Below, piece by piece: positions 1 to 8,862 of a stretch of 59,427 nt of DNA. This DNA comes from Paenibacillus barengoltzii NBRC 101215. Its GTDB lineage: Bacteria; Bacillota; Bacilli; Paenibacillales; Paenibacillaceae. Below the pieces are notes generated by a model. The model had not been told where the DNA came from. It did no database searches and worked only from the letters and a program-made list of their open reading frames with translations. The stretch lies in NCBI RefSeq assembly GCF_004000745.1, contig NZ_BILV01000034.1:1-59427 (forward strand), read 5' to 3'. The translations under genes and the position numbers were made by a program. Every line of letters begins with the position of its first letter. The first letter of the stretch is position 1.

Positions 1-1264
1 CCCGCGCCGCACGGGCGCTCGCGCGCGGGCGCAGCAGCTGCAGCAGCGAGAGCGGCTGCAGCCTTACCGCCGCCGGCGCCAGCTCGTCCGGCGCGAGAAT
101 CGCGCCGAGCTGGTGGTGATCGCCGGCGTAGATGGCGCGCTGGAGGAATTTACTCTCGCCCGCGAGATTCCGTACCTCCAGCTTGCAGAAAGCCGGGTTG
201 ATCCGCAGCGCCGCATGCAGATCTTCCTTCGTAGGCACCGGCACCCCGTTGACCTTCACGATCGATTCGCCGGCCCGGATGCCCAACTCTTCCGCCGGAC
301 TGCCCGGCAGCACCGCCAGCACCTTCAGTCCCCCTTGTGGATGGACAAACATCGGGCTGCGTTGCTGCTCCTCGTAACGGCTCAGCCAAATCAACGCTTC
401 GTGCAACCCAAACGCCGCGATGGCGGCTACCAGCATCAGCGGGCTCCACCACGCCGCGAGCAACGCCAGCACGGTGATCACCGCACCATACCCCAGTAGG
501 CGGCTGGACGAAACGCGCGCTTTATCCTGAGGCAGCATCCCCAGCGTCATCTCCGAGAATCCAAGCACGATCGGCAGCCCGATCAAGCTAAAGCCGTCTT
601 GCCAGGCATCTCCGCCAAACAACGGCGTCCACGGCAGAACCCCGCCTAACGTCTGCGCCGGGACGAGCAAGAACAGCGGCACCGGCCACAAGCTTTGCAT
701 TTGATACCCGCCGATCAGCTTGCCTCTTTTTCCTTCAAAAAACAACGGCCCCGCAAACGAAGCCCCCTGCCAACGAACCAACAATCCTTCGGCCAAATGC
801 AGCAAGCCGACCAGACAAAGCAATGCCGGAATATCCAGCTCCCGGACGACACGAACAACATCGCTCAGAACCGGGGCCTCTGCAGGATCCGGGATCAGAT
901 GGAATACAAACTGGAGGACACCCAGCACACCCACAGCGTAAGCGAGACATAAATAGCGGATGCGGAACAGCATCAGCACCAGCGTAACCACCCAAAGGCA
1001 GAGCATTCCCTCCATCGTCAAATTCATTCCAAGGAAGACGAAGACGACGGAAACCGCCAGCCCCGCCAGCAGCCCGCCAAGAGCGGTTTGCCAAGTCTGC
1101 AAGCCCCAGCGGTGCAGGCGAACATGAAACAGACGGCGTTCCAGCACAACCTGTCTGCGATAGAGCAGCAGGATGACGATAATCGAGATATAGTAGAACG
1201 GCTGCAACAACAGCTGCGCCCCCGCTTCCGCCAGACTCCACAATCCTTCGAGAATGAGATCCAA
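1..1264 (-). CDS. minJ: MinJ-like polytopic membrane protein with C-terminal PDZ domain (3' end cut by window)
   Basis: The frame is open from a TTG at 1264 to the window edge, about 421 codons with no stop. The N-terminal ~300 residues form several hydrophobic segments (for example VLLLYRR-like and LAGLAVSVVFVFLGM stretches), consistent with 6-8 membrane helices. After residue ~330 there is a PDZ core reading LPGSPAEELGIRAGESIVKVNG. This architecture and the position next to ctpB match the B. subtilis division-site adaptor MinJ (YvjD), which links DivIVA to MinCD at the membrane; the functional assignment is inference from synteny. The TTG is the only reasonable start: an in-frame TGA lies just upstream and a GGAG motif precedes it by 12 nt, which is longer than usual. 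The C-terminus lies beyond base 1. It could also be a generic PDZ membrane protein. Confidence 0.75.
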   Translation of the reverse strand, partial: MDLILEGLWSLAEAGAQLLLQPFYYISIIVILLLYRRQVVLERRLFHVRLHRWGLQTWQTALGGLLAGLAVSVVFVFLGMNLTMEGMLCLWVVTLVLMLFRIRYLCLAYAVGVLGVLQFVFHLIPDPAEAPVLSDVVRVVRELDIPALLCLVGLLHLAEGLLVRWQGASFAGPLFFEGKRGKLIGGYQMQSLWPVPLFLLVPAQTLGGVLPWTPLFGGDAWQDGFSLIGLPIVLGFSEMTLGMLPQDKARVSSSRLLGYGAVITVLALLAAWWSPLMLVAAIAAFGLHEALIWLSRYEEQQRSPMFVHPQGGLKVLAVLPGSPAEELGIRAGESIVKVNGVPVPTKEDLHAALRINPAFCKLEVRNLAGESKFLQRAIYAGDHHQLGAILAPDELAPAAVRLQPLSLLQLLRPRASARAAR

Positions 1265-1361
1265 GAGGTATTCACGCTCCTTTTTTGGTGTACAAGTTCA
1301 AGCTTGTCATCTATCCCTAGGAGTAATGATCAGTTCACCTATGTACTCCAACGAAAATCAG

Positions 1362-1390
1362 AAAAAAAGAGGGCCGCATTTCAGCCCTCT
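1362..1390 (-). terminator. Intrinsic terminator of ctpB
   Basis: On the minus strand AGAGGGC pairs with GCCCTCT (1384-1390 with 1368-1374) and is followed by a run of T (1362-1367). It lies 15 bases after the ctpB stop and ahead of the MinJ-like gene, so the two genes are probably separate transcripts. Confidence 0.85.
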
Positions 1391-1404
1391 TAGGGATTCG
1401 ACAT

Positions 1405-2856
1405 TCACTTCGCAATTTCCTTCCGCATAATCTCGAGTGCGCGATTTAACTGCAAGTCGTTTTTCGGATCGCGGATTTGTTGGATGATGCTGGCTTCCAA
1501 AGCCCCGGCGGTTTTCTCGTCCAGCACGCCGTTTGCCGTAAGCTTCTGGTCCGTCTGGAACTTTTTCAGCGCCTTCTCGGTGCTTTTATCGAAATATCCG
1601 TCTTTCCGACCCGGATTGTATCCGAGTCCGTCCAGCATCGTTTGAGCGCTTTTGATATCCTCACCGAGCATATCGTATTTGTACGTTTTTTCCTTATTGA
1701 TGGGTGCTACCATAAAATAATCCGGCTGGGACACCTCAACATCCGGCTTAATCCCCTTCTTATGGATCCATTCGCCGTTTGGCGTCAGCCATTTGGCAAT
1801 GGTGATCTTCAGCATGCTGCCGTCGCCCATTTCCTGACTGTAGCTGGATTGCACCGTTCCTTTACCGTAAGTTGTCTCACCAACCAGCTTCGCTCCTGCA
1901 GATTCCTGGAGAGCACCGGCCAGAATTTCCGAGGCGCTGGCGCTGCCCTTGTTGGTCAACACAACGACCGGGTAGGACTTCCCGCTTCCTTTGGAAACCG
2001 ATTGCTGCCGGCGTTTATATTTATCCTCGATTTGGACGATGGCTTTCCCTGCCGGCACGAACTGTTCGGACATCGCCTCGACGACGTCCAGCACCCCGCC
2101 CGGGTTGTTGCGCACATCGATGATCAGGCCTTTCATGCCTTGTTTCTCGAGGTTTTCCAGCTCCTTCTTGAAACGATCCGCCGTATTCAGCGAAAACTCG
2201 GTCACCGTAATAACCCCGATTTTGCCATCCTTCATCTCAGCATAGACCGTTTCCAGTGCAATGTCATCGCGGACAATCTCGAATTCCAGCGTATTGGCGA
2301 CGCCAGCGCGTTTGACCTTCACCTTCGCAACGGTGCCTTTCGGGCCGCGAATTTTGGCCACTGCCTCATTTAGGCTCAGCCCCTCGAATGACTCCCCATT
2401 CACCGACAACAGGATATCCTTCGGTTGAATGCCGGCTTTTTCAGCAGGAGAGCCCTTGATTGGGGAAACGACCACGACATTGCCGTTCTCCATGGACACC
2501 TCTGCCCCAATTCCGGTAAAAGAACCCTCAATCTGCTCCGAGAATTGCTGCGCCGTATCCGGGGCCATGTACGAGGAGAAAGGATCCCCCAGCGCATTCA
2601 TCATCCCGTCGATCGCACCATCAATTAACTTGTTCGTATCCACGTCCTCGACGTAGTTTTTTTGGACGAGCTGCAGCGCCGTCTCGATTTTTTTGATATT
2701 TTGCTTCGAGCCGGTGCCGGCCGTGTCGGCATAACTTCCGCTGCGCAGCGGTCCCGTTCCGGCAAAGCTCCATTCCCCCGTCAGCGTTAACGTCAACAAG
2801 CTGCTGACCAGCATGGCTGCGACAACGAGCAGGGCTACCGTACGACCTTTAAACAT
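1405..2856 (-). CDS. ctpB: S41 C-terminal processing peptidase CtpB-type
   Basis: Secreted or membrane-anchored serine protease of family S41 that trims C-termini of substrate proteins; in Bacillus CtpB acts in the sporulation signalling cascade. The 483-residue protein has an N-terminal hydrophobic anchor (residues ~7-28). A PDZ domain follows (~100-190, GSPAEKAGIQPKDILLSVNG). The S41 domain contains NNPGG, the catalytic Ser in KGSASASEILAG and the Lys in TYGKGTVQ, so the Ser-Lys dyad is present. At the C-terminus is a peptidoglycan-binding PG_binding_1 domain (~395-465, LGYNPGRKDGYFD), which fits a wall-associated role. The ATG at 2856 is preceded by GGAGG at 12 nt. Position beside ftsEX and the MinJ-like gene matches the ftsE-ftsX-ctpB-minJ order in Bacillus. 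CtpA is a possible alternative name. Confidence 0.92.
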   Translation of the reverse strand: MFKGRTVALLVVAAMLVSSLLTLTLTGEWSFAGTGPLRSGSYADTAGTGSKQNIKKIETALQLVQKNYVEDVDTNKLIDGAIDGMMNALGDPFSSYMAPDTAQQFSEQIEGSFTGIGAEVSMENGNVVVVSPIKGSPAEKAGIQPKDILLSVNGESFEGLSLNEAVAKIRGPKGTVAKVKVKRAGVANTLEFEIVRDDIALETVYAEMKDGKIGVITVTEFSLNTADRFKKELENLEKQGMKGLIIDVRNNPGGVLDVVEAMSEQFVPAGKAIVQIEDKYKRRQQSVSKGSGKSYPVVVLTNKGSASASEILAGALQESAGAKLVGETTYGKGTVQSSYSQEMGDGSMLKITIAKWLTPNGEWIHKKGIKPDVEVSQPDYFMVAPINKEKTYKYDMLGEDIKSAQTMLDGLGYNPGRKDGYFDKSTEKALKKFQTDQKLTANGVLDEKTAGALEASIIQQIRDPKNDLQLNRALEIMRKEIAK

Positions 2857-2974
2857 CCTTGATCACCGCCTCCGAAAAAATGAACATCACCGGGCGGCGT
2901 GCCCGGCACGTCCGAATTGAACGTCACATAGTATATGTTCCACCCATGAGAAATATTTACAATTTAAGGTGGAT

Positions 2975-3135
2975 TTAAAATTGGCTTCTTATCACGATGC
3001 ACTTTCAAGCAGCCTAGTCCACGTCGAATCTTGAATTCAGCCGAGCCTTCCGTTGCTCACGTAGGTTCTGCCTACGCTCCGCTACTCAGTCTCTAGCTTC
3101 ATCCAACCTTCTCGGTGCTAATAACCCAATCTAAC
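2975..3135. repeat. Candidate dispersed intergenic palindromic element
   Basis: The 344-bp gap between the M23 hydrolase gene and ctpB contains no plausible gene. It holds a GC-rich block with a hairpin (CGTAGG 3060-3065, loop TTCTG, CCTACG 3071-3076) flanked by AGCC/GGCT-rich sequence. From style it resembles the repeated extragenic palindromes common in Paenibacillus intergenic regions; that family assignment is my inference. No clear sigma-A promoter for ctpB was recognised; CATATACTATG near 2934 (minus strand) is only a weak -10. Confidence 0.4.
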
Positions 3136-3138
3136 GGT

Positions 3139-3177
3139 GAAAACGGACCCTGCCCCAAAGAGGCGGTATCCGTTTTC
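3139..3177 (-). terminator. Terminator-like hairpin after the M23 hydrolase gene
   Basis: GAAAACGGA (3139-3147) pairs with TCCGTTTTC (3169-3177) around a 21-nt loop, just downstream of the M23 hydrolase stop. The T-run sits inside the stem, so termination may be weak. The left arm with its flank reads TAACGGTGAAAACGGACC. That is a close match to TAACGGTAAAAATGGACC at 7988, so this could belong to a repeat family rather than be a plain terminator. Confidence 0.55.
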
Positions 3178-3200
3178 GCTCGAACACTATAGTTATTTTA

Positions 3201-4418
3201 TTACAAATAAGGCATTGGGTCTACCGGGTTACCGTTGATCCGGACTTCGAAGTGACAGTGAGGACCGGTGGAATTGCCCGTGCTTCCGACTTCGGCAATT
3301 TTTTCGCCTTTCTTCACGTGCTGGCCTTTCTCAACCTTAATCCCGCCGTTGCGAATATGGCCGTAAAGCGTCCATACGTTGTCACCGTGGTCGATGATGA
3401 CCGTGTTGCCGTAGCCGCTCCACCATTCTGCAACGATGACGACGCCGTCCTGGGCAGCATGAATGTCCGTACCTTGCGGTGCTGCGAAATCCACACCTGT
3501 ATGGGTCTTCTTCACACCCGTAATTGGATGGATACGCGTACCGTAGCCGGAAGAGATGCGTGCACCATCCACCGGCAATCCAAAGGAACCTCCGTTCCCC
3601 TTAAATCCGCCGGAACCGGACGAAGTCTTCTTATATTTGTATACTTGTGCAGCCTTCAGCTTGTTCTTCTCTTGTTCCAACGCCGACCGTTTCTTCGCCA
3701 GCTCAACCAGGAGCGCTTCTTGCTCCGCGCTGATATCTTCGGATTCCTCGATCTCCGCGTTGTATTTCGCAATCAACTGCTGCTTCTCGATCTCCTTTGC
3801 TTCCAGATCGCTCTTCCGCGACTCGGCATCCGCATAAAGCTGCTTCACTTTGGCATAATCCTGCTCCAGTTGTTGCTTCTGTTGCTCAATCAGTTCCTTA
3901 TCCCGTTTATGCTCGTCCAACAGGATATGGTCTTGATTGGCAATCGCTTGGAGGGAGTCCGCGCGCTCAAGAAAATCGGTGAAGCTGGTAGAGGACAGCA
4001 GCACATCTAAATAGGAAACGACGCCATCCGTATACATCAACCGAACGCGAGTGTCGAGCAAGTGGGATCGCTCTTCAATTCGCGCCTGGGTCTCGTCCAA
4101 TTTTTGCGCGGTTTCACGCAGATCCTCTTCCGTTTCCTCAATTTCGAGGGAGATTTTCGTTAACTCATTGCTGACAACCTCAATCTGACTCATTAATTGC
4201 TTCAGATAGTTGGTGTTTTTATTGACGTAATGCTGCGCTTCCTGCTTCTGACTCTCGGCTTTCTCCTGCTGCGCTTTGGCTTGCTTAGCCTGCTCCTGAA
4301 GCTGCTTCAGCTCTTTGTCAATCTGGCTGATGGTTTTGGTCTTGGCGAAGCCTTCAGTAGGTTGGAAAATCAAAGCGGCTAATGCGACAACGGTGAGTGT
4401 GGTTATCCATTTCTTCAA
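3201..4418 (-). CDS. Murein hydrolase / activator, EnvC-CwlO-like (coiled coil + LytM M23)
   Basis: Secreted peptidoglycan-cleaving or cleavage-activating protein expected to be controlled by FtsEX. The 405 residues show a signal peptide (1-25, ending GFA). A long charged coiled coil rich in K/E/Q follows (~28-250, KELKQLQEQAKQAKAQQEK). A C-terminal M23/LytM domain (~285-405) contains the zinc-ligand motifs HTGVD and HCHFEVR. Unlike E. coli EnvC, whose LytM domain is degenerate, these His/Asp ligands are all present, so it may be catalytic itself. In Bacillus the FtsEX partner is CwlO (NlpC/P60 domain); here an M23 protein sits directly downstream of ftsX (87-bp gap) in the same orientation, suggesting it takes that role. 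The ATG start at 4418 follows GGATGGGGAAACGAAG. Confidence 0.88.
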   Translation of the reverse strand: MKKWITTLTVVALAALIFQPTEGFAKTKTISQIDKELKQLQEQAKQAKAQQEKAESQKQEAQHYVNKNTNYLKQLMSQIEVVSNELTKISLEIEETEEDLRETAQKLDETQARIEERSHLLDTRVRLMYTDGVVSYLDVLLSSTSFTDFLERADSLQAIANQDHILLDEHKRDKELIEQQKQQLEQDYAKVKQLYADAESRKSDLEAKEIEKQQLIAKYNAEIEESEDISAEQEALLVELAKKRSALEQEKNKLKAAQVYKYKKTSSGSGGFKGNGGSFGLPVDGARISSGYGTRIHPITGVKKTHTGVDFAAPQGTDIHAAQDGVVIVAEWWSGYGNTVIIDHGDNVWTLYGHIRNGGIKVEKGQHVKKGEKIAEVGSTGNSTGPHCHFEVRINGNPVDPMPYL

Positions 4419-4505
4419 CTTCGTTTCCCCATCCTTCTTGTATAAGGTAGTTAAAAGTTCGACTCTTCTAGATATAAGAAGACCTCGGCTTTTGATTGCA
4501 ATGTG

Positions 4506-5426
4506 CTACACCTTCAAGAACTTCCGAATCGACATCGTACTTCCCCAAATGCCAATCAAAAGTCCTAAGCCAACCAGCAATCCGCCTAGTTCCAGACCGA
4601 TATCTTGCAGCGGCACCAGTTGAATAGCCAGCGTCACGTCGGATTTGACCGAGGTCACCAGCTCGTTATAACTAAAGAACAGCACGCCAACGGTGATCAA
4701 AGAACCGATCAAACCTATGAGTGCGCCTTCTACGAAGAACGGCCAGCGTATAAAGGTATTCGTCGCGCCCACCAGCTTCATGATGCCAATCTCCCGGCGA
4801 CGGGCTAAGATCGTAACCCGGATCGTATTGGAGATGAGGAACATCGCCATCAGGGCAAGACCCGCTACAAAGGCAAATCCGATATTGCGGATCGCCCGGG
4901 TGATTTTAAATAACTTTTCCACCGTACCTTGTCCGTAGTTAACCTTATAGATCGGCTTCTCTTCGTATTTATCGTTCAGGGCATTAATCTTGCTGGCTAC
5001 GTAAGGCACCGTAGTAGGTTCAATGACCTGAACCTCAAACGTATCAGGAATCGGGTTCGTCGTCTCGTCGTACCCTTCCAGCAGATCCTTGCCTTCCTCG
5101 CCGAGCTTCTCCCGGAAATCCTTGAGGCCTTCGGCTTTAGGAATCAGTTTCACTTTGCTGACTTCTTCCATGGAGCCGATATCGTTATAGATCTGGTCGC
5201 GTACGGCTTCGGTCACATCTGAGTTGAGGTATGCTTTGATCTGTACCTGGCTGTCCGCCTCATCGGCAAACGCATTGACGTTCAGCACTAGCAAGGTGAA
5301 CACGCCTAAGATCAGCAACGATACGATGATCGAGGTGATGGACGCCACCGACATCCAACCGTTGCGGAACACGCTCTTTGCGCCTTCCCGCAAATGCCGC
5401 AAGAAGGTGCTAATAGTCATAACCAT
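4506..5426 (-). CDS. ftsX: Cell division ABC transporter-like permease FtsX
   Basis: Membrane half of the FtsEX complex, which transmits ATP hydrolysis by FtsE across the membrane to a wall hydrolase. The 306 residues have the type VII ABC topology: TM1 at ~25-50, a large extracellular domain (~55-170), then TM2-4 (~180-300, including [19 protein letters not shown]). The N-terminal [19 protein letters not shown] matches Gram-positive FtsX. It overlaps the 3' end of ftsE by 17 nt if the first ATG (5426) is used. The second ATG (5420) also has the AGGGGA ribosome site upstream and would give an 11-nt overlap. Confidence 0.95.
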   Translation of the reverse strand: MVMTISTFLRHLREGAKSVFRNGWMSVASITSIIVSLLILGVFTLLVLNVNAFADEADSQVQIKAYLNSDVTEAVRDQIYNDIGSMEEVSKVKLIPKAEGLKDFREKLGEEGKDLLEGYDETTNPIPDTFEVQVIEPTTVPYVASKINALNDKYEEKPIYKVNYGQGTVEKLFKITRAIRNIGFAFVAGLALMAMFLISNTIRVTILARRREIGIMKLVGATNTFIRWPFFVEGALIGLIGSLITVGVLFFSYNELVTSVKSDVTLAIQLVPLQDIGLELGGLLVGLGLLIGIWGSTMSIRKFLKV

Positions 5427-6096
5427 ATTCCCCTCTCAGCTGGTCTCGCACGATATTGCCGTGTTCAATCGCGATGACGCGTTTGCGCATCGTATTGACA
5501 ATCTCTTTGTTGTGGGTAGCCATAACGATTGTAGTGCCTCGGAAGTTGATTTCGTCCAGCAGCTGCATAATCCCCCAGGAGGTCTCAGGATCGAGATTCC
5601 CCGTAGGCTCGTCCGCAATAATGACGGAAGGATTATTGACGATCGCTCGAGCGATCGCCACCCGCTGTTGCTCACCGCCGGATAGTTGGGATGGATCGCG
5701 GTTTGCTTTATTTTTCAGCCCGACCAGGTCGAGCACTTCCATTACGCGTTTCTTAATAATCTTCTTCGGGGCTTCGATCACCTCCAAAGCAAACGCCACG
5801 TTCTCGTAAGCCGTTAGCTTCGGGAGCAGACGAAAGTCCTGGAAAATCACCCCGATATTTCGGCGCACATAGGGAATTTTGCGAGGTTTTAGCTTGCCAA
5901 TGTTAAAGCCGTTCACAGAAATCTGCCCCTTGGTGGGCACTTCTTCCCGGTAAATCAGCTTCATAAAAGTCGATTTCCCTGCGCCGGAGGGACCAACCAA
6001 ATACACGAATTCATTACGGTCGATCTTGACCGAAACGCCTTTAAGGGCGTGGGTACCGTTCGGATATGTCTTCCAGACATCCTGCATTTCTATCAC
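5410..6096 (-). CDS. ftsE: Cell division ATP-binding protein FtsE
   Basis: Cytoplasmic ATPase of FtsEX. The 228 residues contain Walker A (GPSGAGKST, ~36-44), the ABC signature [14 protein letters not shown] (~138-151), Walker B with [13 protein letters not shown], and the switch His in MATHNKE. The start is a GTG at 6096 ([14 protein letters not shown]), preceded by AGGA at 9 nt. An internal ATG lies three codons on. Overlap with ftsX implies translational coupling and stoichiometric production. Confidence 0.96.
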   Translation of the reverse strand: MIEMQDVWKTYPNGTHALKGVSVKIDRNEFVYLVGPSGAGKSTFMKLIYREEVPTKGQISVNGFNIGKLKPRKIPYVRRNIGVIFQDFRLLPKLTAYENVAFALEVIEAPKKIIKKRVMEVLDLVGLKNKANRDPSQLSGGEQQRVAIARAIVNNPSVIIADEPTGNLDPETSWGIMQLLDEINFRGTTIVMATHNKEIVNTMRKRVIAIEHGNIVRDQLRGEYGYDY

Positions 6097-6212
6097 TTGA
6101 TCACGTCCTAAATCTATGATTCCGTTTCTATAGGTGGCCCTATCTTACATTCGACATGTTCCAGCCAAATCCTTTAAAAGTTGAGGAAATTCCTTGAAGT
6201 CCGATATTTATT

Positions 6213-6228
6213 GTAACAAAGATGTTAC
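6213..6228. promoter_or_regulatory. Inverted repeat GTAACA-N4-TGTTAC in the ftsE / VanW divergent region
   Basis: GTAACA (6213-6218) and TGTTAC (6223-6228) form a dyad between the divergent ftsE and VanW-family genes. The same half-sites, spaced by 6 bp instead of 4, occur upstream of the YhbD-like regulator gene (15719-15736). On the minus strand the right arm overlaps TGTTACAAT, an extended -10-like sequence that could serve ftsE. Operator function is inference. Confidence 0.35.
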
Positions 6229-6328
6229 CACTTGAGTACCCGAAAGTTTCCAGCTGTTTGATCATACATATAGTTGTACAAGGTTCTTTTCTATGAATCT
6301 CAAGGGCTGCGGCCTAAAGGAGACGGCT

Positions 6329-7936
6329 ATGAAAAAGAAACATTTGGCAGCTATATTCCTCTGCGTTGGGCTTCTCGGCGCCGCAAGTTGGGGAGCGCTC
6401 ACACTCTATGTCTCACAGGACACCCTGCCTGCGGGCACCGTTGTGGCCGGATTGGATCTGGGTCGGCGCCAGCGCGATGAAGCGCTGCGGCTCCTTGACC
6501 AGGAGATCGCCGCATTAAACCGTAAGCAAGCTGTGTTTACGGTCGACGGCAGCACGAAAACCCTCACCTGGGCGGAAGCCGGGGTTACGTTTGATGCAGA
6601 AGCTTTTCGCGAAGAGGTGCAACGGCTGGAAGAGGGCTCCTTATGGGAACGAGGAGTGGCGAGAAGAAGTTTTCATCGGCAGTGGACGCTCACCATCACC
6701 TTCGATCCGCAGAAGCTGCAGACGGTGTTTTCCCCTGAATGGGAAAAGAATCGATTCGGCTCCCCGGTGAACGCTGTGCGGACGATTACTCCTCAAGACC
6801 AAATTCGCTATTTGCCGGGAACGGCCGTGCAGCGCATCGACTGGGATCGTTTGTTGGAGATGGTGCCGAAGCAGCTTGGAGAAGAAGTACGCCGTTTGGA
6901 GAAAAATTCATGGCATGAACCAACCCCAAACCCGTTGTCGAAGCAGCTTCCCACCTTTCAATTTACCGTGCCGCTCAAGACAGTAGAGCCTGAAATCACG
7001 GTGGAACGGCTGAAAAAAGAAGGCATCCGCCGCAAAATCGTCCAGTTCTCCACGAGCCTGATGACTAGCGGGGCCGGACGGGTGCATAACGTGGACGCGG
7101 CGGCTCGCAGCATCGACGGGATGGTACTGGCTCCGGACGAAATTTTCGACTATGGTGAAGTCATTGAATATGCGGAGAAGACGTACGGCTTCCGGGAGGC
7201 GCCGGTCATTTTTGGAGGGCGGCTGACCCCTGGGGTAGGAGGCGGCATTTGCCAGGTCTCGAGTACGCTCTACAATGCAGCGGTTCGTGCCGGGCTGACC
7301 ATCGTGGAGCGACGCAACCATTCCCTTCCGGTCAAATACTTGCCCAAAGGTCAAGACGCCACGTTCGCCAAAGGCTACATCAACTTCCGCTTCCAAAACA
7401 CCTCCGGCCACCATCTCCTCATCCGCGCCGAGGTGAAAAACGGTCAACTAACTGTTAAGCTTTTTGGCGATATGCCGGAGAACGTGAGTTACACGCTGGA
7501 GTCCCGTACAACCGAAGTCATTTCCCCGCCCAACAAGTATGTGATCAACCGCTCCTTGCCTGCGGGCAGCCAGCAAGTGCTCGTGCGTGGAAAGCAAGGA
7601 TATGTCGTGGAGACATACCGCATCAAGAAAGTGGACGGCAAGACCGTTGAGCGCACGTTACTCTCCAAAGATACCTATCCGGCACAACCCAACGTCATCG
7701 CGGTGCGTGAAGTCAAAGCTGGTTCGACTGGGGGCAGCAATAGCGGAGATACGGGGAGCGGTGGCGGCAACCGTGGGAGCAACGGAAGTGGTAACCGCGG
7801 TAGTCAAAGCGGTGGTACAGGATCCGGGGGGCAAGGCGGCACAAGTGGATCGGGGAATTCTAACGGCGGAACGTCTTCGGATAACCTACCCAAACAGATC
7901 TTAGAGGACGGCGTCACCGGTCCGAATTTTCGATGA
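6329..7936 (+). CDS. VanW-family wall-associated protein with G5-like domain
   Basis: About 535 residues. The ATG at 6329 is chosen because AAAGGAG precedes it at the right distance; an upstream ATG at 6293 has no ribosome site. It has one N-terminal membrane or signal segment (IFLCVGLLGAASWGALTLYV). A peptidoglycan-binding-4-like region follows (~45-230). The VanW domain (~240-370) has DEIFDYGEV and GGGICQVSSTLYNAA, and a G5-like segment (~390-460) has YVVETYRIKKVDGKTV. The Gly/Ser/Asn-rich low-complexity tail (~470-520) resembles a wall-spanning linker. It is not evidence of vancomycin resistance: such VanW proteins are common in Firmicutes and their biochemical role is unknown. It is transcribed divergently from ftsEX. 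Confidence 0.88.
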   Translation: MKKKHLAAIFLCVGLLGAASWGALTLYVSQDTLPAGTVVAGLDLGRRQRDEALRLLDQEIAALNRKQAVFTVDGSTKTLTWAEAGVTFDAEAFREEVQRLEEGSLWERGVARRSFHRQWTLTITFDPQKLQTVFSPEWEKNRFGSPVNAVRTITPQDQIRYLPGTAVQRIDWDRLLEMVPKQLGEEVRRLEKNSWHEPTPNPLSKQLPTFQFTVPLKTVEPEITVERLKKEGIRRKIVQFSTSLMTSGAGRVHNVDAAARSIDGMVLAPDEIFDYGEVIEYAEKTYGFREAPVIFGGRLTPGVGGGICQVSSTLYNAAVRAGLTIVERRNHSLPVKYLPKGQDATFAKGYINFRFQNTSGHHLLIRAEVKNGQLTVKLFGDMPENVSYTLESRTTEVISPPNKYVINRSLPAGSQQVLVRGKQGYVVETYRIKKVDGKTVERTLLSKDTYPAQPNVIAVREVKAGSTGGSNSGDTGSGGGNRGSNGSGNRGSQSGGTGSGGQGGTSGSGNSNGGTSSDNLPKQILEDGVTGPNFR

Positions 7937-7985
7937 GCATCGCGGGGAGGAGGCCTTGCCGCTCCCCTCTCCCTTCTAACCCGGG

Positions 7986-8136
7986 CGATAACGGTAAAAA
8001 TGGACCTTATTTCGTCAATTTCACGCCACTTCACCGAGATAAGGGAAAATTGTGGCGTTATTTTACGATATGAAGCCTAAACTCATGCTTAATGCGACGT
8101 TTCCTTAATGATAAGGACATTATTTACCGTTATTTC
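7986..8136. repeat. Intergenic element bounded by ~24-bp imperfect inverted repeats
   Basis: The block ATAACGGTAAAAATGGACC (start 7987) returns in reverse complement at about 8112-8136, where the minus strand reads AATAACGGTAAATAATGTCC. Between them CGCCAC and GTGGCG (around 8025 and 8052) make a second inner pair. The element fills the gap between the VanW gene and the convergent endonuclease gene. It carries no transposase, so it is at most a MITE-like or REP-like element. The first arm resembles 3133-3150. Confidence 0.5.
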
Positions 8137-8196
8137 CCCGGAAATTGTCTGGGCGAGTCAAATAAGACCACAAAAGGGCGCTATTCTCCATTCGAG

Positions 8197-8862
8197 TTAC
8201 AAAAGAAGACGCTCGGCGTCGAGCGAAAGTCGATAGGAACGAACGCGTACGCTGCCGCTGGCAGGTTGGATCCACTGTTTCTCAGACAGTTGTCTTAGCC
8301 ATTTGCGAGCTGTTTTGCTTTCCACTCCCATCATGTGACAGATGTCCCCCGGTGTTAAAGGTCTCCCCGCGCGAAGGAACTGACGAAGCAGCTCCCTCTC
8401 ATGGTAGTTGGCCTGCAACAAAGAATCCGCCTCCCCCAGCCACCTTCCCATAAACTGCTGCAATGTTTGCTGACAGTAACGCGGGTTCTCGCTGACGTCA
8501 TCGTATGTAAATCGCAGCACCTTCCAACCATCCAGAATCAAGTCGTTTTGCCGCCGACATTGGTCGGAGAAGCGATCCCGGCTGATCCCGCGCAGATGCG
8601 GGCCATATCCGTCGATTTCAATGGCAAGCTTAATTCCGGAACGTAGGTAAGCAAAGTCAAGATAGCGGTATCCGTCTTTAAAATCGGTCACCTCATATTC
8701 AGGATGAAGCTGCCGAAAATGCCCGAAAGCGGGCCACCATACTTTTTCGACAAATGCCTTTTCCGCATACCCATGCCCCTCCCTCAATCTTCGTTCTCTC
8801 TCCCCTTGCCGGCGTCCCAAATGATCGCTGATCCACTGCGCATACGTCTCCTGAAATCCCAT
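8197..8862 (-). CDS. DUF559/Vsr-like endonuclease-fold protein with C-terminal winged helix
   Basis: 221 residues from the ATG at 8862, which has GGAGG 8 nt upstream; a TTG-led extension to 8937 lacks a ribosome site. The central part (~60-125) reads YRYLDFAYLRSGIKLAIEID followed by GYGPH and, further on, RQNDLILDGWKVLRFTYDDV. This is the PD-(D/E)XK pattern of DUF559/very-short-patch-repair-like nucleases (acidic D, ExD, then basic residues). The C-terminal ~60 residues look like a winged helix (LTPGDICHMMGVESKTARKWLRQL). A nuclease core joined to a DNA-binding helix suggests a stand-alone DNA-processing or defence protein, but I know of no defined function. Confidence 0.7.
   Translation of the reverse strand: MGFQETYAQWISDHLGRRQGERERRLREGHGYAEKAFVEKVWWPAFGHFRQLHPEYEVTDFKDGYRYLDFAYLRSGIKLAIEIDGYGPHLRGISRDRFSDQCRRQNDLILDGWKVLRFTYDDVSENPRYCQQTLQQFMGRWLGEADSLLQANYHERELLRQFLRAGRPLTPGDICHMMGVESKTARKWLRQLSEKQWIQPASGSVRVRSYRLSLDAERLLL

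Noticed and set aside
735..1275. Short minus-strand frames starting GTG near 1241 and 1275
   Set aside because: They overlap the longer TTG-started MinJ-like frame, which has membrane segments and a PDZ domain, and they lack any fold.
6329..7936. VanW gene as vancomycin resistance
   Set aside because: No vanHAX, vanR/S or ligase genes nearby; VanW/G5 proteins are general Firmicutes surface proteins.
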